A DNA stretch of 64,000 nt from Dirofilaria immitis (taxonomy: Eukaryota > Nematoda > Chromadorea > Rhabditida > Onchocercidae): assembly GCA_024305405.1 (NCBI GenBank), contig JAKNDB010000110.1:1178001-1242000 (forward strand). Reading direction: 5' to 3'. The translations under genes and the position numbers were made by a program. Within the stretch, counting starts at the first letter, position 1. Each line of letters begins with the position of its first letter. Below the pieces are notes generated by a model. It saw only the letters and a program-made list of their open reading frames with translations. It was not told the origin of the DNA and did not search any database. Shown piece by piece: positions 12,177 through 24,100 of this stretch.

Positions 12177-15100
12177 GTGCAAAAGGGTATTGTAGCTGAT
12201 CCAGCGCTTCAGGCAGAATGGGCAAAGAAAAAACTAGTATGGGTTCCACATGAAACAGAAGGTTTCGTTAGTGGAAGTATCAAAGAAGATCGAGGGGATG
12301 ATGCTGTTGTTGAGCTTGTTGATAATGGAAAGGTATTCTAATGGAAATATATGCATTAAATATTCTTAGCCCAGTTAAGATCTTTATTGATTTAAAATGT
12401 GATAAGTATTGGTATAATGTTTATTCAATTCGTAATATATTTTGGACTGACATTTTGGAAGATGAGAGGTCATTTCTTTAGAAATGTTATTCTGTTTATC
12501 CCGATTGATATTTATATCATGGTATTATATTATTCTAGTGCCGAATCTGAGTTAATATCACTGACAAATTCTTCTCCTTTTTCCAGCGATTGACATTGAG
12601 CAAAGACGATTTGCAAAAAATGAATCCGCCGAAATTCGATAAAGTGGAGGATATGGCTGAATTAACATGTCTCAATGAAGCTTCCGTCCTTCACAATCTT
12701 CGAGAGCGCTACTTCTCATCTCTTATTTATGTAAATTTACATTTTTTTATGCATAGGTTTATTATTGTGTGAGAGAAAAAAGAATCCAAAAACACTAACA
12801 GCCTAACCAACTTATGGTTTAATTTAAGTGATTAAAATGGCTGGAAGCGTTAATTTCTAACTTTGGATGAATGGCGCTTGGTCGCACTCGTCATCCAGTT
12901 AATCCGCGACGTAGAAAACGCATTTTACAAAATGTCCAGGTTATCATAATCTTGGTATAAGTGGGAATCTCTTTTCTCTGACGACAAGTTAGATGTCAAA
13001 TACGATGCTTATTTATGTTTTAGACCTATTCTGGCCTGTTTTGCGTGGTTGTTAATCCGTACAAGAAGTTGCCAATCTACTCAGAGACATTAATCGAGGC
13101 ATTTAAAGGAAAGAAGCGTCATGAAATGCCACCCCATATATTTGCAATCGCAGATACCGCTTATCGGTCAATGCTTCAAGGTCATCTATAATCTTATCAT
13201 TTGCTCACGAAAGAAAATGTCGGCAGGCATATCTGCAACACATAACCAAATCTGTTGTTGCTGCTGCTAATGTCATCAATATCAAGAATGTTGGAGAAAT
13301 ACTGTTTAATAAGTTAGCTTTGAAAGAGGGGTTAACATGAATTTGAAATTTCTGTTCCGCGGTTTTATGATCCATGCAAGTTGGAGAATTCGTCAATTAT
13401 AGATTGTAATCAATAAAGTCTTGAATTTGCATAAACCTGATCAATTGTAATCTATATCACTGACCTACTGCAAACTTCTCATCACTAGGCATAGAACGCT
13501 CTTATCAATGTCTCTCTTAGTCATTTTTTAAAAAGTGAATGTTGAAAAAAAAATTGAATTATAACTATCATAATTTTCTTCTTTCAGAACGAGAGGACCA
13601 GTCCATTCTCTGCACGTAAGTTTTTTCATCCAATCATTTTTCAAATAATTCGTTTTTCTTTTGAAGATGAATAGTTATTGAGATTTAGATTGTTTCGGTT
13701 TTTTATCCCTTCCGTTCCTTCTACTACAGTAGCTTCATTTTTCGCGAAGATCGCTCTTTTTCAGTGGTGAGTCTGGTGCGGGTAAAACGGAAAATACAAA
13801 AAAGTTATTCAATATTTGGCTTATGTAGCTGGTGCAACGAGGCAAGGCAAAAGTAATTCTCCATCAAAGGTATCATTTCATTATTTTGGTATAATTTGGT
13901 AATCTTAACGGACGAATGAAGTGAAATGATTTGACAGTTATTGTAATAGACTTCTTTCGAAGTATATGCCTGTATCGAACATTCGGTAGCATTATTTTTG
14001 GAAGATAATATATACGAATGATCGATCAGAGTTTGTTGATTATTAAGGATTTTTTGAAGTACTATTCGCATTTACTATCAGTAGTTAATGTCATCCGGTT
14101 TGATTACTTATATATCGAATAAAGTCGTTTTCAAATTAAATTTGATTTAAATTGATGAATTATAATTGCATAATAATTCTTTATTCTCATTGCAGCAAAA
14201 ACAGGATTTGGAAAATGTTATCGTAAGTTTCTTGCAAAACTTAATATGCTTACACATGTTCCTAATTTTTTTATTTGTAAATATTATATGTTATCTGTTT
14301 TCGTGTTTTTAAACTTAAAAGATGTTGCTTATAATTTTTGGATGTATAATATCATTTCTTGTTGTTTGATATATCCTTTTTATTTCTTTCTTCCTTATTT
14401 TTCAACTCACTTTCATCGTTTGATTTATTTTCTTTTTTAAATATAATTCGTGCTTACTAACATATTATTATAAATTTTGTTTTTGTTTTTGTTTTTGTTT
14501 TCTCATTATTTTTTCATTTTTTTTATAAGACAATGAAAATCATTGTCTTATAAAATCTTGCTTTAACATTCTATAGTAGTGGGTTTTAACTGTTTAATGT
14601 AGCGTTTTACGGATCGGCTTAATCAGTAATGCTCGATTTAGGATATCATATATGCATTTAGAAATGACATTAATTATAGACTTGCAAAAAAAGTAATTTA
14701 AAAGAAACGAATTATTGATGGTTCAGTGTGGTTTTATCGCATTTTGAAGGGTTAAAAGGGAAATTCTTTTTAAAAAATGTCGTATCAATATCAGTATCAT
14801 TGTTTTTATTGGATTTATTAAAAGCATGATGTCGGTAATCCTGCAATGAAGTGCATGTTCAATCACTAATTTCGATAATTTCTTCTCCCACTTTTTTCAT
14901 AGCACTGCCTCAGGAATTTACTTAATAATTCTTGAGTATTCTTGATATAACCTCACAAAACTTTTCAAACCTTCCAATAAGTAAAACTATACTGAAAAAT
15001 TTTTTTTTGGAACCAAAGCTTTTATAAACTTCTTTGCTCCATAACACTGATCGAGAAAAATAAATCATTGTATGTAAATTGTTTGATACAAATTACTTGA

Positions 15101-18100
15101 CAGGGATTTTCGGACAATTTTGTAATACGCTTTTAACTTAGATGTTTACACAGCATGAAATATAATAAAAATGCAAGTTATTAAGAGGAACAAAAGAAAT
15201 ATTTCGAGATAAATTAGAACATCAGCATTTGTATTTTTCAGGGTGAATTAGAGCATCAGCTTTTGCAAGCTAATCCAATTCTTGAAGCATTCGGTAATAG
15301 TAAAACCGTAAAGAATGATAACTCATCAAGATTTGTAAGTTTTATATTTTTCCCTTTTTTTTCCAAAACAAAAACCTCAAATCGCCATCATTAAAGAAAG
15401 AAAAAGATGAACTAGATAATTAAGGTTGCATGTAATATGTTTCTGAATGATGACTCCATCTGATATTACGCACTACCAACTCTCAACTTCCGGAAATCTT
15501 GCTAATCGGATAATCAATATTTTGAGTCATCTAAGTGTAAACTAGTCGTTCCTAAATTGTCTTCTAGGCCTATTTGAATTTTCTTCAATGTGACTCAACT
15601 GTTACGTCCATATCATGATTAAGTTTCGGATTCATTTTAAGGAATTTTTTTTTGATATCATGAATAACAAATGGTTTATAACTGCTTTTTTAGGGCAAAT
15701 TTATCAGAATTAATTTTGACATGTCTGGATATATTTCCGGCGCAAATATTGAGTTTTATTTACTTGAAAAGTCCCGTACGTTACGTCAAGCAGGAGATGA
15801 ACGGTCATTTCATATTTTTATCAATTCTTACGTGGTACTTCTGCAGCTGAAAAAGGTTTTTTTATTAATATTTGCCACCTGTAAAAAAATTTTTTAACTT
15901 TAATTTAGTTCAGAATTGTGATATGTCATAAAACTGTGGTTATACTAAATGACCACAAATTGCAGGAAATTTTCTTTTGGAAGATGTAGACAAATATCGT
16001 TTCCTAAATAATGGTTACATAAATTTACCTAATGTTGACGATGCCAATGAATTTCATAATACTGTCCGCTCGATGAAAATTATGGGTTTTCAGGAAGAGG
16101 AAATCACATGTAAGATACTTTTTAGAAAGATTCATCGAATGCTGTTATGATCCCTGTTCTGTAAAAGTAAGCAGAACTGAACATTGTTGTTCTACTTTTA
16201 TTCATCAAGTCTTTTAACAAAAATTTGTTTCAGCTGTGCTGCGGCTAATATCCGCTGTCTTGCTTTTTGGAAATATGGAATTTTTCCAGGAAAAAAATCT
16301 GACCAAGCTATACTGTCGGATGATCGAGGTTGGAATATAATAGCACCTATCGGAATACTTTTTTTTTTAAAAAATATCGCATCCTTCTATTGATTGAGAG
16401 TACGGCAGTATAATGTTATTTTATTTTTAGTTTCGCAAAAATTATGCCATTTATTGGGCTTACCATTGGTTGATTTCACAAAAGCTTTTCTGCGTCCTCG
16501 TATCAAAGTTGGTCGAGAATTTGTGCACAAAGCACAAAACAAGGAACAAGCGGAATTTGCTGTGGAAGCTATAAGCAAGGTTAATGTTGTATTGATAGTA
16601 TGATATCGATTCTAGAAATGTTACTTCATAAAATTGTCCATCTTTTAATGCAGTGCTTCCAATAAAATATCAGACCCTAGATGAATTTGTAGTTATTGCG
16701 ATTTTGTTCTGTCTGTGGTCAGATAGAGATTTTTAGCTTGTATAACTGCTAATGATGTTTATCTCTGCAGAATTATAAAATTAAAATCGTGAACATCCGA
16801 AATTACTTTTGTAGGCTTGTTATGAAAAAATGTTTCGGTGGCTGGTTGGTCGTTTGAACAAATCCTTAGATCGAACTCGTCGACAGGGTGCTTCGTTTAT
16901 AGGTATATTAGATATCGCTGGGTATGTTCTATGGATTTCCCATGATTTCCACTTACTAAACATGTGTATTTTATTACGCAATATCGACTGTTGTATAACA
17001 ATTCCCAAACATGATTTCACGTTTAGTCCATCTTTACATTTTAATCATTATCCATTTATTGTTGTCAGATGTTCTATTCTATAGAACATAGAAATTTTCA
17101 GATTTGAAATTTTCGAACTGAATTCATTTGAGCAGTTATGTATCAATTATACAAACGAAAAGCTGCAGCAATTGTTCAATAACACAATGTTTATTCTTGA
17201 GCAGGAAGAATATCAACGTGAAGGCATTGATTGGAAATTCATTGATTTTGGGCTTGACCTACAGCCTACTATTGATCTCATTGAAAAGTAATTTTTGTAA
17301 TAATTTTTTTATTCTGAATATTTGCCTATATAATTCGTTTCAGTTCATTTCTTTATTCAAATTATTAATATATTGCAAATATCTTTCAAATATTTGTAAT
17401 CACTAATAAATTAACTTAATTTTCGTGTCATATATGAAATGACTGTTCACAATATTTTAGCCGATGGGTATTCTGGCCCTTCTAGACGAACAATGTTTAT
17501 TTCCAAAAGCAACTGACAAATCGCTGGTCGAAAAATTGCTCGTCAATCATTCAAAGCATCCAAAATTTGTTATTCCGGAAATGCGTGCAAAGTCTGACTT
17601 CGCCGTAATACATTACGCTGGTCGCGTGGATTATTCAGCTGATCAGTGGCTCATGAAAAATATGGATCCTCTCAATGAGAATGTGGTAGCATTGTTCCAG
17701 AATTCGTCCGATCCGTTCGTTGTGAGTATTTGGAAAGATGGTAAGTTGATTTTGTATTTTACCTTAGAATGCGTCTCGTCCACACAACGGATTCATTACC
17801 AGAGATTGCATGTCGATTGTATTTACTTTCTCATTAATGGCGTTTTTAAGCTGAATTTGCGGGGATCTGTGCCTCAGAATACAGTGAGACAGCGTTCGGC
17901 GTACGAACGAAGAAGGGAATGTTCCGTACTGTGAGTCAAATGCATAAAGAGCAGTTGACCCGTTTGATGACCACATTGCGCAATACAAATCCTCACTTTG
18001 TGCGGTGCATTATACCGAATCATGAGAAGAAAGTTAGTTATCGCTTTATTGATTATCGTCAGATTTCATATGATTAGGAAAAACATTGTGATACGAATAT

Positions 18101-21100
18101 TAACTTCCTTTAAAGATATTTAATTTTTATTTTAACAGTCATTTGAATCGAAATAGAATAATCAAATCATCTGTATATATTGATTAGCATGCTTTAAACA
18201 CTATAGCATACCTGTATTTAATACTGAAATTTAAGGCTGGTAAAATATCGTCGCTACTAGTTTTGGAGCAGCTACGTTGTAATGGTGTTTTAGAAGGCAT
18301 ACGTATCTGCCGACAAGGTTTCCCAAATCGCGTACTCTTCCAAGAATTCAGGCACCGCTATGAAATACTTACACCAAATATTATACCGAAAGGATTTATG
18401 GATGGCAAGGAAGCAGTGAGGTATCATGGATTTAGATTGTTACCACCGAAATGCTTACCACGTATTGAACATGTAATCTCGATGTAATCAACATGAACCA
18501 TTAAGTTGCGGAGGATATAGTATTGGCTTTGCTGAATTTAGAATATATTTCTAACCCTTCAAAAAATAATGAGATGCGGCTTGGAATTCATCAAATTAGA
18601 CTCTCGAAATCTTATTTAAGAGGATCGTATGTAAAAATAAGCAATACAAATGGCATAAAAGTGGAATTTTTCATTAAAAAAAAAAATAACGGAATAGGTT
18701 TGTTTTTGGAACGTCATGAGTATTTCTAACATTCTTACGAGAAATCCATATCTACGGAGTGCAAAACGAATCGTGCATAATCAAAAACTTTATACGCTGT
18801 AATCACTGAACGGTAATTGAGCTGGTGGTTGCTTGACAAGTGATTCCTAAAATAACGAATCTTCCCTCCAATGTATGAAACAAACTTAATCTTATTTTTA
18901 TAAAAAATTGAAAGGATTTTTGTATGTGATATTTTCGGTTCATAATCTCTTCAAGCATTATTATTCCTCAAAAGCATCAGGATATATAATATCTGAGCGT
19001 ATTAGCTATTCATCAACTTTCGAACTTTAATTCACGTGACTTTTCCATTCATTTAATCAATTTCTAAAAATTCGTATTACCGATTGTGGACCGAACTATG
19101 GATTCTAATATAAAAGATTTTTCATATCTTTCAAAATGTGTATTGATCTTCTGTCTAACGAATGTCTGATTTTAGTAATTTCGTTATGTTAATTTTTCAT
19201 ATAATTGAAGTATTTGTTACCAAAATGTAGTATATAAATTTTTATAGGAAAATGATTGATGGCTTGGAAATGGAAAACAATTTGTATCGTATCGGTCAGT
19301 CGAAAATATTCTTTCGAACTGGTGTCTTGGCACATTTGGAGGAGGAACGTGATCTGAAACTTACTGGTCTGATTGTATCCTTTCAAGCACAGTGCCGTGC
19401 TTTTCTGGCAAGACGCTTATACCAGAAGCGTATGCAGCAATCGAATGCGATACGGGTATTACAAAGGAACGGCTTAGCATGGCTCAAACTGCGAAACTGG
19501 CAATGGTGGCGATTGTTTACCAAAGTGACACTATTGATTTTTGCTGCTTTTTTAATTTATGAGAATTTTTGCAGTGATTCCTGGTATTTTGGATGATGAT
19601 CATCTTAATTGAGTTAATAATAAGTTGTTGTGCTCATTTTTGTTTTAAACTCTGTATTTCGATTTATATTTCCTAAAATATAATAAATTCAGTATTGTAG
19701 GTTAAACCACTCCTACAAGTTACGAACCAAGAGGCTGCCATTGCTCTCAAAGATGAAGAACTGAAAGTAGTGAAAGATAAACTCAGCAAAAAAGAAATCG
19801 AATATGGTGATATCGAGAAACGTCTCAAGCAACTTAGCGAAGAGAGGAATGTTCTCCAAGAACAGTTACAGCAAGTAAGTATTTTATTATAGTAAATGAA
19901 AAAATGTAAGGCAACTAGATCTTTATTAAGATCCATAGTGTATCTTGTGTTTGCAAAATAATGTGAAACCAAGGGTAATCAGTGCATCACTTGTCAAACA
20001 GATTCCCTGAAATATTTTAGGAAAGCGAAGAACGGGCAGAAGTCGAAGAAATGCGTGAAAGGCTATCATCGAAGAAAGTAGAACTAGAGGATATGCTGAC
20101 TGAACTGAATTCCAAATTGGATGAAGGAGAAGAGCAAGTTGAAAAATTAACGGAAGAGAAGAAGAAATTACAGGTGATCTCTATTTCGCATTATGTTCAT
20201 ATAATTATCCAAAATTTGGAAATATAATTTTAGTGCTTTGACTTGCATGCTTTTAGGAAACTGTTCGGGATTTAGAAGAACAGCTTGAGGAAGAAGAGCA
20301 AGCACGCCAGAAACTTATGCTTGATAAAGTAAACGTGGATCAGCGATGGAAAAAATTGGAAGAGAAACATGCTGAACTAGCTGATTCTTATGAAAAGGTT
20401 TGTCCGTTGTATCGGAGAAAAAGAAGCTGTAGTTGAAATTTTTCGAGTTAAATTTCTATTTTTATCGACAGTCAAACTAATAGGTCAAATAAAAATGAAT
20501 TTCATGGTAGCGTCATTAGATCTTTGGATAAGTATTTCATGAAAATGATGGGACAGTCAAGATTATTTTGGAAAGAATTTTTATTGCGTTTTTATATTGT
20601 ATTCTATCTATCAGAACTGTTTTGCTTTCCAGTTAGTTAAAGAAAAGAAAAATATAGAAGAACGAGCAGCGCAGTTAACGAATCATCTCTTAGAAGAAGA
20701 AGAAAGGGCAAAACATGTCGGGAAACAACGTTCTCGGGTTGAGATGCAATTGCAGGAGCAGGAGCAAGAATTAAAGAAAGAAAAACAGGTGAACTTTGGA
20801 TTTAGTATATTTTTAAGATATAGTATATGGGACTTATATTCGTATTTATCGAAACGAACTGTTTTAAGATAAGAACAGAAGTTGAGCGTCTTAAACGAAA
20901 ACTAGAAATAGAAATGGAGGAACAAAAGAACTGCTTGAAGAGAAACGAAACAAACTAGAAGAATTGAATTCATTGCTGAGCAAACGCGAAGAAGAATTGA
21001 CGACGCTTTTGACGAAGTTATTTTTGTTTTTAAATTTGATTTGGAGATTGTATCTGCTTCGGGGACTTTATTCATTGCTAAATTTCAACAAAAGTGCGGA

Positions 21101-24100
21101 TGTCGGATGGGGGTCGGCGACATTTTCATCGTCGTTTTTGAAACCAATATTTGGAACATTTATAGGTCAGATGAAGATAGCGCTAACAATGTAATTTTAC
21201 AAAAGCAGATTCGCGAATTGGAGTCAGCATTAGAGGAATTGAAAGAAGATCTTGATAATGAAAAAGTACTACGTGAAAAGGCAGAAAAAATTCGTCGTGA
21301 TCTCAATGACGATTTGGAAACGTTGAGAACAGAATATCTGGAAGCAGCCGATAAAACGGCGATTTCACTTGAAATACAGAAAAAGAAGGACGAAGAGTTA
21401 AAAGAACTGAAAGTATGTTCTATATTCCGATAATATTACTTTTTTTTTTCTTTTTTCTAGTATCGAAGAGAAAAAATATTGAATCAGGTTTTAATCAGTT
21501 TTTTTTTTAATATTTAGTTTGTTTTTAAAATTGAAATGACTGTTTTTACAGGTCCTGAATTTATTTTCATTTTTGTTGTACAATAGCAAAAAAATTCCGT
21601 GACAAGGATATTTTACTGGTTTCTTTGTTGTAGCGCGCTCTTGAATCAGCTAATGCTGCTAGCGATGCCAGAGCAGAAGAACTGAAGCAGAAATATCAAA
21701 AGCAGATCGAAGAATTGGACGAACAGGTCAATTCATACCATTCAGTTCAAAATTATCGGTGTTTTATTTCTCCACTTTTTTTTCTTCCAACAAGTGTAAT
21801 AGATGACATTTTGTATGAGTGTTGCAGTTTCTTTTGCTAGTTTAGCTATATTGTTGCTAGCAGCAATAAATAGTAGTACATCACCTGAATTTGTCAAATT
21901 ACTAATGAAATGTGAGATGAACAAAGCATCATTTATAGTTTACTTTGAAGTATTACTCAATAGCATAGCAAGTCTATGAGGAGGGGAAGAGATATAGATA
22001 CCAATACAATAAACAAGGAGCTTTTAGCTTGAAATATCGATAGCTCGGCTAATAATGAATTATGTAAAGCTTGAATGACTCCTATCTTAAACATCTTTTG
22101 AGGAAATGATGCCGGCTGTACATTTAGTCAATAAGCTTATGTCTCCATGCTTTTCATAAGTTTTGTTAATTTTTTCAGGTTGAACAACAAAAACGGATAC
22201 GATCCCAAGTTGAAAAGACCAAAAATTCATTGGATATTGAAAAGGCATCCTTAGCAGCTGAACTGACCGTAGTCCAGGCAGCAAAAGCTGAAGCGGATAA
22301 AAAACGTAAACAGGCAGAAACAGCATGTGTTGAGTTAAATGCACGGATAGCAGAACTTGATTCAGCAAAATCGGCACTTGCCCAGCATCTTACAAAAGCG
22401 CAAAGTGAACTAGATTCTGTAGTCAAGCAAAAAGAAGAAGATGAGCAAAATGTTTCGGCGTTGCAACGTAAAATTACACTTCTTGAGCAACAATTAGCGG
22501 AAGCACAAGACCAATTGCAAGAAGAAACCAGAAGTAAACTTGCAATGCAAACGAGGGTACGACAGTTGGAAGACGATTTGGCGGAATCACTTGAAATGCG
22601 CGAGGAAATGGAGCTTAAACGGAAGGAATTAGAAGGGGTTGAAAATTTTTCTAATAATTTAAATTTTTGCAAACTCTGTTTATATGTAAGCAATTATTTT
22701 GTATTTTGTTTATATTTAAAGAAGTAATATTTTTAAGCAGCTTGATAGTGTACAAGTAGCATTGGCAGATGCGAAAAAGAAAACGGACGAGGGTGTTCTG
22801 CAACAGATGGAAGAAATGAAAAAGAAAGCCCAACGAGATCTCGAAGTAGCTCAGAAAACATTAGCCGAAATGGAAGTAGCACGTGATCGTGTTGAACGAT
22901 CTAAACGAAAATTGCAACAAGAAGTATTTTTTTATTGATATATATTTCCTTTGTTTCCTTTGAATAATACATACGAACACAGCAATTCCTTGTTAAAGAT
23001 GCGTTCTTTTTAAACTTATTCATATTTTAGGTAGAAGATGCCAATATTGAACTTAATAATGTAAGAACATATTCGCGTGATTTGGAAAAGAAACAGCGCA
23101 GATTTGATCAACAGTTGGCTGAAGAAAGAGCTAATCTTCAAAAAGTAGAAAATTTTTGAAAGGACCTTAACTGTTTTTATAGTCACTATACAAATAGCTT
23201 CTAAGCCGTTTCGATAATATTTAGATTAGACGCATAGAAATTATCTGGGATTGAGTTTTGAAGAAATGCTGGCGGTAGTTAATTCATTTCAAAAAAATCT
23301 GTTATTTACAGGTTGTAAATGAACGTGACGCACTAGCACAGGAGTCTCGCGATCGTGAGACGCGCATCTTATCACTTAACAATGATCTTGAAAGTTTACG
23401 CTCTCAGTTAGAAGAATCAGAACGTGTGAAACGTATGCTACAAATGGAGCTTGATGAATCGGTCTGTTTATATTAAAGAAAGAAAAACGAAGCAAAAATT
23501 AAGGAAGCTAGATCGGTAAAAAGTATAATAAAGACCAGTAGTAACAATGGAAGCCGAGAATCACTTTTGCAGTGGGTCATAATTTTAACGAATTGTTTTG
23601 AGCAGCTGAGTTGTTTATCTCTGAGATTTCTTTATTGATTGATGATTTCTCCAGGTATCCTCAAAGGATGACGTAGGGAAGAATGTACATGAACTGGAAA
23701 AGGCAAAACGTCAACTGGAAGCGGAACTGCAAGAACAACGAGCGCAAGTTGAAGAACTAGAAGACGCTGTTCAAATAGCGGAGGATGCTCGATTACGGTT
23801 GGATGTCAACCTTCAGGTTTTTATTTTATGCCATCAAACAATAGCTGATATCCTTTTAGCGATTCCTCACTTCCTTAGCTAAAATTAAATGGAAGCGTTA
23901 TATCAATACGTTGTAGTCATCTCAAATATTGACCATTTTATAGGCGTTAAAGAGCGAGCAAGAAAGGATGTTAGCAGCAAAGAGCAGGAAAGTGAAGAGA
24001 AGCGTCGTTCATTGCTGAAACAAATCCGAGATCTCGAAAATGAGCTTGAAAATGAACGTCGTACACGCGTAAGATTTGTTTTTACGATTTTTGTTTCCAT

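Larger units (their letters stand above)
12177..18420 (+). other. Myosin motor-domain exons
   Basis: Coding exons: 12177-12332, 12587-12730, 13024-13180, 13588-13615, 13765-13869, 14196-14222, 15242-15334, 15694-15855, 15966-16109, 16234-16328, 16431-16579, 16815-16921, 17102-17287, 17461-17740, 17851-18032 and 18236-18420. All junctions are GT-AG and phases agree once the missing bases are allowed for. The P-loop is in 13765-13869, after a 28-base micro-exon. Switch I ends exon 15242-15334 and starts 15694-15855. Switch II spans the 16921/17102 junction. The actin-binding and reactive-thiol region ([16 protein letters not shown]) is in 17851-18032. Missing bases fall in the A run 13798-13803, T run 15815-15819, A run 16291-16297 and A run 17284-17287. 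Confidence 0.9.

Noticed and set aside
22087..22693. Ser/Cys-rich minus-strand frames opposite the myosin rod
   Set aside because: They are antisense shadows of the Glu/Lys/Ala-rich rod exon.
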